64,000 nt of DNA from positions 19,748,479 to 19,812,478 of the forward strand of contig OZ017800.1 in the NCBI GenBank assembly GCA_963969395.1. The letters run 5' to 3'. Made by a program: the position numbers and the translations under genes. This stretch comes from Pseudoscleropodium purum. Taxonomy: Eukaryota; Streptophyta; Bryopsida; Hypnales; Brachytheciaceae. The notes beneath the pieces were generated by a model that did not search any database, was not told the origin of the DNA, and saw only the letters and a list, made by a program, of their open reading frames with translations. Below, piece by piece: positions 26,576 to 38,259 of the stretch (the first letter of the stretch is position 1; each line of letters starts with the position of its first letter).

Positions 26576-26799
26576 TTAAGAAGTAAAATAGAAATTTACA
26601 TAAGTTAGACCTATGATTGATTTCATCTTGAATGAACTATCAATGGACTATTGGTGATTTTTTAGTTGGTTGAAAAAGCATTTTCATTCACTCACTAGGA
26701 CCAAGATCACCTTGTTTTAGCAAGCCCAAACTTTAGCCTATATGTAAGGGAGCCTTTTTTGATAGTGAGTTTTAGAATCAAGTGACAAGCAAAGCTACT

Positions 26800-27712
26800 T
26801 TTACCCCTTAAGCCCTAACAACTTTTTGACAATGAAGATTTTTAATGAATTATCTCACTTTCATATTTTTTTGCACATGAATGTTCTACAAATTTTTAAT
26901 TTTAATTGTACAGAAGTACATACTACTATTTGTCTAGTATGCACGGAATTAATTGTGGAAAATATTGATTGTTGGATTTTTAGATTATAACAATTTTTAA
27001 TGATCAATTTTATAGGCAAAGAATGCAACTTTTGGAGAAGAAAAATTATAAGAGGATTAATAATGCTTTTTTACCTCCCTCCAAAAGATATTGGAATCTA
27101 AGGCAAATGTAGTAGTTTTTTAATTTAAAAAAATCAGAATTAAAATTTCTCTCAAATTTGTTTACATTTTCAAACAAAAGAATAGAAAACCAAAACCAAT
27201 CAAATTGTATCCTACAAAAAATTTAAAATTTTATATACGAATCAAATTTGAAATTTAACAATTGATATTATTGGCATATTTTTTGGAACATCTTCATAGA
27301 ATTTGGAATCATTCTAATTATTTTTGTATTCTAAATCATACTAGATCAAACCTTCTATGTTTTTAAATTGCAAAAAATACAAATTAATTTTTTTCTCTAA
27401 GATCACTTTGTTTGTATAGATTAAAGACTAATAATGTCCAAAAATATGTTTTTTTTCATCCCTACTATTTCTTTCATTGTAGAAAAGTTATGTTTGCTCC
27501 CTAGTTCTACTAGATTACATTTTTTTAAATAAAATTTGAAAAACTTCCCACATTGAAATTTTGAAAATTAGAAAATGCAGCAAAATATGTAAACTTATTA
27601 CTCTACAAGTCCCTACTTTACAAAATATTGAGATTTGTTTCACTGAACCAAGAATTTGCCATTGAAAATTTGAAGAGGACACATTGTGTCTTTTTAGTCC
27701 TTGAGGGGTTAA
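26800..27712. mobile_element. piggyBac-like element related to the coding element, 913 bp
   Basis: The inverted right end reads TTAACCCCTCAAGGACTA and then continues into AAGACACAATGTGTCC. This matches the right end of the transposase-bearing element (TTAACCCCTTGAGGCCTA, then AAGACACATTGTGTCC) over about 40 bp. The left end is degraded (TTTACCCCTTAAGCCCTA). The interior is AT-rich and non-coding. This element most directly ties the short elements to the decayed transposase. Confidence 0.68.
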
Positions 27713-27746
27713 TAAGCCTAATATGCATTTAGGAGTCTAGCAAAAA

Positions 27747-28097
27747 CAATATTCTATTGCATGGGAGATTTCCACTCCATATTGCCATGCCACAAGATAA
27801 AACAAAGTTTAGAAATATTTTTAAAGAGTAGCTTGATTTATGAATATGTAAAAGTGGAAAATAGTAAAAATATCTCTTGGTGGAAAGTAATTGGACTCAT
27901 AGGACATTTAGACATATTCACCAACAAGTCAAGTCATTTGATCAACAAATATTTGAATTATTATTTTTCATTTCCACTATTTTCTACTTACACATGCTCA
28001 TCAGTCAAGCTACTCTATAGAAATATTTTTAGACTCCATTTTACCTTAAGGAATGACCATATGGAGTGGAAATCTCCTATACAATAAAATATTATTT
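27747..28097. mobile_element. Element with long terminal inverted repeats, about 350 bp
   Basis: The left arm contains GGAGATTTCCACTCCATAT at 27764-27782 and the right arm contains ATATGGAGTGGAAATCTCC at 28059-28077. The pairing extends outward with few mismatches (TATTCTATTGCATG against TATTTTATTGTATA). The arms are about 37 bp. The 108-codon ORF in between looks spurious. I could not define a target duplication, so the class is unknown. Confidence 0.55.
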
Positions 28098-28224
28098 TTA
28101 AGCCTTTTTTCTAATCCCTAAAGACACTTTCCAAGTCTTACTAAACTCGCTTTGAATGTCATTTGCTTTCAAGATTCACCATACTATTTGGAAAAAAAAC
28201 TAGTGGCTAATTCAAAGTTAGCTA

Positions 28225-28424
28225 GTGGAATTGGGGGAAAATTGTTTGCAATTTGGAAACATCAATTTGTCCCTAGTCGGTCTTGTATGTGTAGTGGTCT
28301 GTCATATGTATTGGTTCTTTAGGCAGGCTATATGTAGCTACCCACTCTTGTATTCTATCCATTCTTTTGCAATGAAATTCCGTTTCATTTGTGCCAAAAA
28401 ACCAAAACCAAAAACCAAAAAACA
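28225..28424 (+). mobile_element. Possible LINE 3' end
   Basis: CAATGAAATTCCGTTTCATTT followed by an A-rich CCAAAAAC-type tail (to about 28424) resembles the 3' ends of plant LINEs. The upstream part has no intact coding. Confidence 0.3.
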
Positions 28425-28989
28425 TCGATTTGAAAATAGTTGGTGAAACTCAAACAAGATTCCCAAATGCAAATTCACTATGATAATTGTCTCCTTTAGA
28501 ATATGCCCATTCATTTGGCAAAACAAATTGTTGGAATTGTAGGGGTTGGCAAAGTGATGAAGTTTTGTAGAGGTCGGTCGAAAATCTGCATGTGGCTTAC
28601 AAAACAAGCTATTTTGCCTAGCCAAAGTCAAGCTTGCAAACTAGTTGGCAAACATAATAAGACGACACATCCCAAAAATAGCAACATGGCAAGAAACTTA
28701 GACAAAATTTCTATAGGCACTTGGTGGGATGCAACCAAGATCGTCAATTTCACACATACTTCGGAATTTTACAAATACTTCGGCCTATTAACAAGCTTGC
28801 GAGCAGGACTATCTACTTTTCTGCAACTTGCAAAATGGATGCCTATGCATTTTGCCAACCACATTAAGTGCACACCTTTGAAAAATATGTGCCCTTTTTA
28901 AAATTGACCCTAAAATATTTAGATTTCTAGTTTGCATGATGATAGGCTTGTCCATCTTATTAGTTGCTTGCTTAAAGTTAATGTGTAGA

Positions 28990-29190
28990 ATTTAAAGTAT
29001 ACAATAGGAAATAGTGCTTTGACTTTGTAGACTAAATGTGGTGCATGGCAAGCCATATCCACTATAGAAGTAAGTGGCTAGTAGGTTGAAACATTCCAAA
29101 AAAGAAAAAAGAAAACTTTTTGGCAATGATTCTCTCAAAACCAAGCCGAAGGGGCTTAGCTAGTCATTAAAAAATTAAAGCAATTGTTGT
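28990..29190. mobile_element. Fragment related to the 21815-22900 element
   Basis: GCTTTGACTTTG...AGGTTGAAACATT...GCAATGATTCTCTCAAAACC followed by GGGGCTTAGC matches the right quarter of the 21815-22900 element. The expected TTCAAGGGTTAA terminus is gone. Confidence 0.55.
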
Positions 29191-29363
29191 ACTTAAAGAA
29201 GTTGTTCATCAAGTGAACAATTATATAATGGCCAACAATAGGGATATTGATGACATGACTTCTTTGAATTGGCTTTGAGCAACCATTTTGAAAATTGTGA
29301 TTATGGTTCTTTGCAAGATGCATAGACATGATGGACTTGTTGATGAAGGACACAATGTAACTA

Positions 29364-29520
29364 AGGTAACTCTGCCTATGATAGTCCAAATGGGAGCTAG
29401 CCCATTACAGGCATAAAATTTCTAGTGATGCACATTTCAAAAACTAGAATGTACACCATTAGTACATTTTTGCTTGTGATGGGTTGGCTCCCATTTGGAC
29501 AATCATAGGCAGAGTTACCT
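29364..29520. mobile_element. TA-flanked MITE, 157 bp, near-complete hairpin
   Basis: The element starts AGGTAACTCTGCCTATGATA and its inverted right end is AGGTAACTCTGCCTATGATT. Pairing runs about 45 bp with few mismatches and TA lies on each side (29362-29363 and 29521-29522). TA duplication fits a Tc1/mariner-type MITE. The termini match the element nested at 48525-49069. Confidence 0.75.
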
Positions 29521-29522
29521 TA

Positions 29523-29866
29523 GGACCGCTTCACACATGGGCTGAAGGTCAAGAGTCCGTCAGCCTCTACCAATCAAATTTAAAAAAAACCCAACTTTGG
29601 CCTCTCAACCCTTCATACAAGGCGGTACAATCTAAAGTCCATTGCCTTCCAACTTGCCTACATGGCAGCCCAAGTTCCTACTTGGTGATGGTCTCGCAAT
29701 GGGCTCTCAACCAAAGTTTGGGTCGCCACTTTGTGGTGACCCAAACTCCAGTCGAGAGTTTGTCGAATTTTAACCATTTATTGCCATTTCTTTGGACTCT
29801 TGCCCAAAGTTTGGCCATGAACTCCCACGGCCTCCCCCCTTGGTCGGCCCATGTGTGAAGCGCCCC
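29523..29866. mobile_element. TTA-flanked MITE (PIF/Harbinger-like), 344 bp
   Basis: The left end is GGACCGCTTCACACATGGGC and the inverted right end is GGGGCGCTTCACACATGGGC, with TTA at 29520-29522 and at 29867-29869. A 3-bp TTA duplication and GG-rich TIR are typical of PIF/Harbinger (Tourist-like) MITEs. It contains a strong internal hairpin at 29704-29757. The 124-codon ORF across it looks non-genic. Confidence 0.72.
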
Positions 29867-29966
29867 TTAGACTAAAATTCCTGCTTGCCATAAGTTCTCA
29901 TTTCTCTACGAGATTCTTTTCCTTTTCCCTTTTTTTTTTCTTTCTTTTTTGACACAAATAAACAGA

Positions 29967-30720
29967 TTCTTGTCTTGACAAACCCAGCAGTGAACGCGGC
30001 ATCCTTTCAGTAGCGAGTGTGTGTCAACGCCCTGTGAGACTCGTCGTCACTACTGTTGGACAAAGGGGGCGACCGTGACTGCTGAGAGACCGCATACGCG
30101 GTGGAGTCCAGCCGCAGGAGAGAAAGCAAGCAAGCGGCTCTGATGACGGACCCAAACTCCAATGGAACTCAACTTCAATGTCAGCCAGCCAGCCAGCCCA
30201 CCTCCCTCCCAACCTCTGCTTGTTCAGCGGCGCCTCTGTTTGGAGTCTAAATCTGGCCTGCGCCAGCTCGCCCCCACCTCCTCCGTCCTCCAAATTCGGC
30301 ATCAGAGAGGCCGGCGAAGCTTCTTAACAGACGGAGACGGAGACGGACCCAACAAAACCCAACACCTCGGCCACGCTCGCGCACTCCTGCAGTCCTCCAC
30401 TCCTGCTGCTGCCTCGACTGCTGCGGCTCTTCGTTGCTATTTGCAGCGACGCAAGTAAAGTACGGCCCCTCGTGGAAAGCGCAGGCGGCTCTTTGGCTTC
30501 ACTTGCGCCTGCCGTGCACTCAGTGCAGAGAGACGGTATTCAGTGGCACTGGGATTTTTACGTAATACAACTTATTTGGTGCAATGGCTGGTCTCGGTGA
30601 CGAACGAACGGGAATGGGAATTGGAATTTCGGTCGGGCCTGGTCGGAAGCCGGCTTCCGTCCGTGGTGAAGAATCACCGCCCCTCTGCATCTATATTATA
30701 TTGGAGGAAAGATCAACGGA
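29967..30720. other. GC-rich island without a recognised gene
   Basis: An abrupt rise in GC, with a 98-codon ORF (30162-30458, +) and an overlapping 92-codon ORF on the other strand. Neither resembles a family I know, and both look compositionally driven. It could be a relict promoter or first exon, or a non-coding transcript. Confidence 0.3.
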
Positions 30721-33401
30721 AACTTGATCATGTGGGGATCAAGTGCAAGAGGAAAACAGTTTTTTTATTTTTTAAATGCAATGGTCACCAGTTCTTTGAA
30801 AAAGAAGAAGAGGAAGACACTTACTTAGGCTATTTGAAATTATTTGGAAATAGTTTTATCCATCTAAATTGTATAGTTATATTGTAATAAAAAAAAAAAG
30901 ATTAGGCACATTCAAGTGATTATATAGGTGGAATTGACAAAATGCTATCCAAATAACTCAAAATATCTATACTCTTGTTGGGGAATTTTAGGGTAGGATG
31001 GTAATTGGCAATGAACTACCAAAGAAATTTATACTATTAGAGATTTGCCAATTGAACTCACTAAAATCTTACTTGTTATGTTTTTGAATGAAATGCTAGA
31101 ACCTAAGGATGAGCATCCTTCCAATCATCCAATCTACAATATGAAATGGAAAGTCTTTTGTCATTTGTAGGACACGCACATGGATTGTAACTTAGTTGAA
31201 GAAAGTCTTGAAGAATGAAGCTATTGAACAAATTTTGGGGCTAAATGCCCATTTAGATGCATTGTAGTAATCCTCTTTCTTTTGGCAAGGGGTCCAAAAT
31301 GAGGTAAGAAAAAGAGAACATCAATATGGATCTTGTTGAAGAGGGACTATTACAATTAAAAAAACAAAAGAGACATGTTCCAATTCATAAACATGCAAGT
31401 TGTCACCATATTGTTGTTGTCCTTTAGTACAAAGAAGCTTTGAAATTGTATGTTGGTAGCCTAAGATTATGTTTCTAGGTGTATAGTACATTGATTTGCC
31501 CTATTGATGGCACTACTTTACCAAAGTCATATGTTTTTTTTATCAAATGAGCACAGGCTGAAAATTTATGAGTTCGTAACAACTTCTTGACACCCAAAAC
31601 ATCTGCACTGCAGCACTAAGTTTGCAAGTGACTCTAAATTTGATCTATGACTTACAGGATATCTCAGTGCAACAATCTACATCCTTGAGGTACCATTCCA
31701 TCTCAAGATGCAAGCGACCCTACCCTGAAGTAGATTTGAACCCAATAAATGGAAGTGTGGTAACTTAGCAGGAGGATGCAACTGAAACTAATGACCTTGA
31801 GTAACATAGAGATCCAGTGTTCAAACTCCCTATAATTGAGATTGACTCACTGGAAGCTCCCCTAACTCGGATCAGAGCACCGGAAATTTACCAAATCAGG
31901 GCAGAGTTCAACGAGTCATCCTAACTTAACTCAATTCCTACTGAAACTCACTGCAAGTCCTTCTGCCCATTGCCAGTTTCCCACCAAGCTGCATATCAGA
32001 ATTCAGAAGCTTAATCGGATCCAGATTGACCAATTAGAATTCCATCTCTAACCCCAAACGAAAGAAGTACAGAGTAGAATAAAATAGAATTGTTTATAGC
32101 ATCATGTTGAAATCCAATTCCACTTGCTGTAGGTTATTAGACCATCTGGTGTAGGACTTCTTTTTTTTTGCAAAATTTTGCTAGACTGTCAGAAATCTAA
32201 CCTCTCTGACTTCCTCCCTCCAAAAACTGGCCTCTGTAGTGAAGCCAGCAAGGGGGGCACTGATCTGGTGCCTGTGGTGTGGTGGTGGTGAGGAGGCTGC
32301 CATGATCAATCCAGTGCTTGCTGCAGACCATTACCCCATGATCGGAGCCTCCTTCTTAAGTGAAGTTCCCGTGTTTCTGATTTTTTTTCCGCATTGGGAA
32401 GTGGGCTTTCAGTTGCAAAAAGGAGCCAGCAATGAAGATTGATATGTTCCAGTACGTTATGACACAACCAAGATCATCAGCTACTTGTGTATATGTGAAC
32501 TAATAAAGGTAAAGGTAAGGATCAATGCACATGGTGGTGATGGAAGTGATGGAAGGTATTCTATTGCACCACTTGCCATCCCTCCTCCGTCCACCCTCCG
32601 CCCAGGCATGATGGACGGACATGTGTTGGTGGAGAACTGCGCAGCAACGAACAAATTTGGAAAGACAGAGCAGCAGGAGGGAGGAACAGGGACTGAGTCC
32701 CCAAACTAAAACACCCCAGTGGTGATGCCACTGACCTCAATCATAAAACAGTGAGGATGTCTCTTCTGCTGCCTGCCTGCCCACCCACCCTGCCCTGCCC
32801 TGAATTCTCTGCTTGTTGTGGCTGGAGAGGAAATGGAGGGCATGTTGGCACTTGGCACTGCAAGTGAAGTCCGGCAGTCAGTGTGTGACTGTGGATGGAG
32901 GGAGTTCGGAATAATTAATTAATTAAGTTGAATTGAATTGAATTGAGTTGGGTGTGATAAACAAATGAAAAGGTGGTGCCTGTGGAGGCTGCCTGGTGGG
33001 GGCTCAGCTTCCAAAGAAAAAACATGTGGATTGTGGAAAACGAAAAACACTGCTGGCTGGGGGACAGAGTGAGGGGAATCTTCTGATGAAAAGGGAAGAG
33101 CAGGGTTTTAATGGTGTACCAATTTTGCTATTTTGGGGGTGCAGATTTATGGACATACAGGACTCCTAGAAAGGAAGCTTGCAAGTTAAGTAGGCTTTAA
33201 TGAGCAACATGGGTCTTGGAACTGTGGATGAAGTTTTAGGTTACCTTCAGTTGGGCTCACTTGGCTTGGGTGGGGGCAATAAGTTAAAAAGTCTCCACTT
33301 CAATAACATATTACTGTAGTGGTAAGCTTTAAGTACTGTACTGGATAATGAATGAGACTCCACTCATCTGTCTAGTACTTAACACACTTCAAAAATTCAA
33401 A
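30721..33401. other. Intergenic DNA with simple repeats
   Basis: No gene recognised. Includes a short (TTAA)/(GAATT) repeat tract at about 32910-32950 and a moderately GC-rich stretch at 32.2-33.1 kb with only small unassigned ORFs. Confidence 0.45.
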
Positions 33402-33413
33402 CGACTGAAGTTC

Positions 33414-34111
33414 AGATAACCAACCCCAACATCCCTACCCTTTGTTTGAGCTGCCAAAATGGCATGGACTAAACAATCCTCCATAGGTTTTACCATTGTC
33501 CTAAAACTCGACATGCATGAAACTTTGGTCTCTCAGTCCTTTATCTTGCCCTGAAGATCCCCCCCTGACGCTGGACGATGGCCAGCGTTCACGTGGCAAC
33601 AATGTATTTTAGGTTCCAAGCTGCCAAGACGTGTGTGGAAAGGGAACACTATGTGGTCTTTATTCTGGGGCTCTATTATTTGGACCACATGGTTAGATAG
33701 GAATGCCATTTGTTTCAACAATAACCTTTGGCCGGACCAAAAGTTGGAGCAAGTCCTATGGGAAGCCTTTATCGACCACGCTCGTGTTGGTCAGTGCAAA
33801 TCCACCAAACTTTGTGCACTCTATCTCAATAAAGCCGGCTCTTTCCTCAAGTAGTTTGACAACATTTGGCTTCAAACTGATTTCTCAGGAGAGAGGAATC
33901 ATTTACATATGCAGTGGAAATTGGCCTTGCCAAAGATGGGCAACTTTGCTTAAGCAGTTTGGTGGTTGTTAGTTGCTTAGTGGTGTTTCTCTTTCTTTTT
34001 ATGTTGTTGAAAATCTAAAATATTCTGCCGAAGACAAGGTCCCCTGGTTATGTGTATTGTTTCACCTTTCAATGGAAATTGTCCATTTGTTTAAAAAAAA
34101 AAAAAAAAACT
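33414..34111 (+). mobile_element. 5'-truncated LINE with poly-A tail and 12-bp flanking repeat
   Basis: The reading frame from about 33570 to 33851 encodes KLPRRVWKGNTMWSLFWGS, then IIWTTWLDRNAICF. This is the C-terminal segment (zf-RVT region) typical of plant L1-type LINE ORF2. A stop follows at about 33852, then an untranslated tail and a run of 17 A at about 34093-34109. CGACTGAAGTTC at 33402-33413 is repeated right after the tail at 34112-34123, as expected for a target-site duplication. The first 150 bp inside the repeat are not recognisable. Confidence 0.7.
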
Positions 34112-34123
34112 CGACTGAAGTTC

Positions 34124-37100
34124 GTACTTTGTGCTCGGGGGAAAAAATCATTTTTCAATTCCTATAACTTAGTCTTCTCTTTACAGTCATCTACATATGA
34201 AATAAGATTATATATTTCTCTAGTACATGGGACTAGTTTCTTATGATGAAGTATAAGAAAACCCCAGGTCTTCTTTCACCAAAAAACAAAAAAAACATCA
34301 AAACATATATAAATGTAGTTAACTATTATGAAAATGTGTGAAATTTTTTTAATGCATTTGACCACAAGAATTGGAAAATTATAAGGTAGGGTGCTCTAAA
34401 AGTGACCTCTAACATAGAGGAACATTTTCTTCTTCTTCAATGTACTAGAGGTGTACATTTCAAGAGGGGGGGGCGTTTATAGAGACCACTATGTTTCAAC
34501 TTCAAAAATTTGTAACTAATTCTAGGAAGGTCCCAAAAATACAAAACAACTTGGATTACATGCCAATTCCATTTTTCTTCCTATGAAAATTTACTGAAAA
34601 TTGTTTTAAGGAATTTAGCTTCCTCCAAAATATAGTCAGCTCTTAAAAGGTCACTTTAAGAGCACACTACCTTACTATTTGAAGTGAAGGAGTAGACTTC
34701 TTTTCATTCCTGCACAACAAGTACAATAGATTTTGAGTCCTCCAAGGATAAATTATATTTTGTCTACTCAAATAGAGCCTTCACAACATCAAGTACCATA
34801 TCTTCTAAGTAACATCATATAAAATTTTAGAAGCAAATAAGGGGGCCACTTTACTCTAAATCATTTTGGAATACAAAGACATTAAATAAACTAGCAATGC
34901 ACAATAGTCATTTTTTGATGATTTCTTGTGTAGCAAGGAAGGTTTTTTTTTATATCCAAATGGTGAGATCTTTGAGATAGATATTTGAAATAAGCGAAAA
35001 AAATTGAAGAGAATTGAGAGCATAAATTCCAAGATAATAGCATTAGTAGTTTGACAAAAATATTTATTAGCAAACTTACCTAGCAAGGTTAGTAGAGTGA
35101 CTTTTGATGCTTCTTAAAAGTAGTTTTATTTTACAATTGCATATTATATCATATTAATTATGTACACACCAAATTTCTATAGTAGATGAAGAATTTTACA
35201 AAAGATGCCAAATCTGCTAATTTAAATAGCAGAATTTTTAATTTAGACATCAATTGAAAATTTATTACATTCCTACTATTTTAAGAAAGTGAATGTCTCC
35301 AACTTGTGTCAAATTTTCAAAACATTCATTAATTTTTTACTCAATCATCACCTACTTGAATTCCAATTGTTTCCTGGCAATCATCAAATATTTGGTCTTG
35401 TAGGGGATAAACAAGTGTTCCAAAAGCCATGATCATAGGTAAACACTCCTAATTGAGGTTTAATATCAAAATCAAACACTACAAATTCTAGCCTAAATTA
35501 TACACTTTTTAAACATGAAAAACCATAGTTGAGTTTTTAGAATACACATATAATTGACCCTTTGAAAATTCGTAGTTTTCTTATATAATGTTTATAATAC
35601 ATAGATATATGTTCATCTTTTAAATGGTCATCTCTTTTAAATGAAAATTTAGGCAACTTCATAGAAGGAATCATATTCATATGTTTTTTCAGGTACTTTT
35701 TGGTGTGGTTACTTTCTTTTGCAATTATGCAATGAGGAGCTATGAATAGACAATTGCAACAACAATTGTCATCCTAGTCAACTATTGAGCTTATGTTTAA
35801 TAAATCCTCAAAGACAATTTAGAGACATAGTTTCTAGCAATGAAATAGTAAACAATACCAAAGCACTTGCACCATGATGAAGACGGAATCATCCTTGACA
35901 CCTTATTTCACTAGCTTCAATCTCCACATAATCTTTAAAAGTAGATTGGATTTTTGAATCAAACTTATGTACCACCTCTTTTTCATTTCTTGAACCCTAC
36001 AACATGTAGCGCGACAATTAGAGATTTTGCAACTTTTAGATGACCTTCCTAATATCATAATGGATCTTATTTTGCCAAAAAAAATTATAATAATTTTCCA
36101 TCTTAACTTAGGCCACAATGGAGTGAAAAGTGGTTATAATCAACATTTTGAATGACAATATTAGAGATCTAATAACCAAAATAGGTGATTTTTGACACAC
36201 TTCTACATTTGTAATTTTAGAAAAAAATGAACTCTAGTAAAACCAAATCCATCTATTGGATAGGACAACAATTTGATAAAGTATCTCCACAAATTAGATG
36301 ACTTTCATCCAAGCACTAATAAGAAAGAAAATTGAATGTGAATTTGTTCATTTGTCCAGATTTTGGACGTCAGAGCGCTCTAAGGTTGTTATTTGTGGTT
36401 GTTTTAGAAAAAACAATTACCATTTTAGGTAAGCAATTCATTGGTCATTACAATATATGTTGTTTTGAGGGTTGGGAGGATCGTTTTAAGCTTGTTCTTG
36501 GCACTATTCCCCTAGCAATTAAAAAATGGCCACTGTTTGATTTTTTTTGAAAAAATTTTAAATGAAAAAAGAAGTTGAAAAAAAATTAAATTTGAAAAAA
36601 ATGATGTGGCAGTCTTTTTGCTTTGTCATGTAGTTGCTGCGGCATAGGTCTCAAAGTTTGAAAATCCATAGGGGCTGAAAAATATCTAGTGTGAATGCAC
36701 TTTACGTTGATTGTAGTACAAGATCGGATGGGGATCCAATGATTCTTTGAGGGCATTTAAACTACTTACTTTAGAAATTCAAAGCAAATTCACATTTAAT
36801 AGGAAAAATATTTTTTCAAGTGCTATAGGCTTTTTTTACATTTATCAATATGTAGAAAAAAATTAAAAAAGGTGTTGGGGCAAGACAATCATTGTACTTG
36901 CAATGGAACAATCTTCTATTAAAGTAGAATTTTAAGATTCCTTCACATTGATTCTAAAGTGAATCTTTTTGAAAGGCATGATACAATTTGCACAAGCATG
37001 CCAATAAAACTACCACCAATGTAATGCTCAAAGACATGCAAACAACTCATTTGGTAGAATTATTGTTCATTTGGTACAATAATTCCTTATTTTAGTATGA

Positions 37101-38200
37101 CAATTCATATTTTTCTCACATAGGTTGATTTTTTTTTGTTTCTACTCAACATTAAAACTCTCTTGAATTCCTAAAAGGTGGATATAGGAACCATACTTAC
37201 CCTATTTGACTTTTAGAATACAAATTAGTGTACTAGAATATTGCAAGACATACATTTTACATTAAATTTAATAGCATCTCTCATATAAATGGCATTTTAA
37301 TCCCAAGAAGACCAAAGCATTTTGGGAGGTAAAAGACACTCAAAACTTCTATTTCAATTGATTTTAGCAATAAAATGAAAGAAGATGTATATTTTTCAAT
37401 ATGACTACATAATAGACTAAAATTGTATAAAAATTTAACAATATTAAGTTTGATTGTATAGATTGCAAGGTTTTAGAATTTGAAGAGAGAAAAAGTGTTT
37501 TGGAATCCTACTCAAGAATTTTGCATGACTTTCTGATTGTTGTTTGTAGAAATAATTGTTTTGTGGATTTTGAATTAAAAAATCTAACATATTTTAAAAA
37601 TTTATTAGTATATCTCCACTAATTTTTACTAGTAACAAAGACATGGAACACATTCAAAAAAAATCTTGGAATGTGAGGATGTCCATTGAATTGGCAATAC
37701 ACTAAACTTTCATGCAAAGAAGTTTCTACAAAATACTTTTAAAAAACAAGAATTCAAAAGGTTTATTAAAAAAATTGTTGGTCCTTTATGAGCCCCCAAA
37801 TCAATTAAAAAATACATAAAATCTCTTAATTTCTACATAACTAGAGGGCTAATGTGAATGTCCAAGAGCCCATGACATTGGGCACCATTGCATAAATGGT
37901 CCTACAATCTTATTCTCTTATTCACATCATTTTTTCCTTCAATACACAACTAAAGGTTTGTTTAGAGGAAATATCTCAAATCCCTAACAACATTCTTTTG
38001 AAGCTTAGTCTTTTTATTTTTTAGAATTAGGAAGCATATAGAATACTTCAAGAAGCACAACTTGAAGACCTTTCCAAAGGTCATTGTAGATGGCCTAGTT
38101 GGTCAGTTTTTTGCGATTTTGAATGTGTCATTTTGAGGTGTTTGTTGTATTTTGTGTGGGTTTTTTTGTGTTATTTGTTGACCAATTTGGTCATTTTTAG
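34124..38200. other. AT-rich intergenic DNA, nothing recognised
   Basis: Long AT-rich stretch with only short low-complexity ORFs. I saw no terminal repeats, RNA genes or conserved protein segments. It is probably old decayed repeat DNA. Confidence 0.45.
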
Positions 38201-38259
38201 GGGTGTTTGAATGGCATGATTTTATTTCCAAGTAGTTTTTTTTGAAGAAGTTGTTGATC

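Noticed and set aside
29484..29858. 124-codon ORF on + strand
   Set aside because: Runs across the border between two MITEs and uses their inverted repeats as codons. Not a gene.
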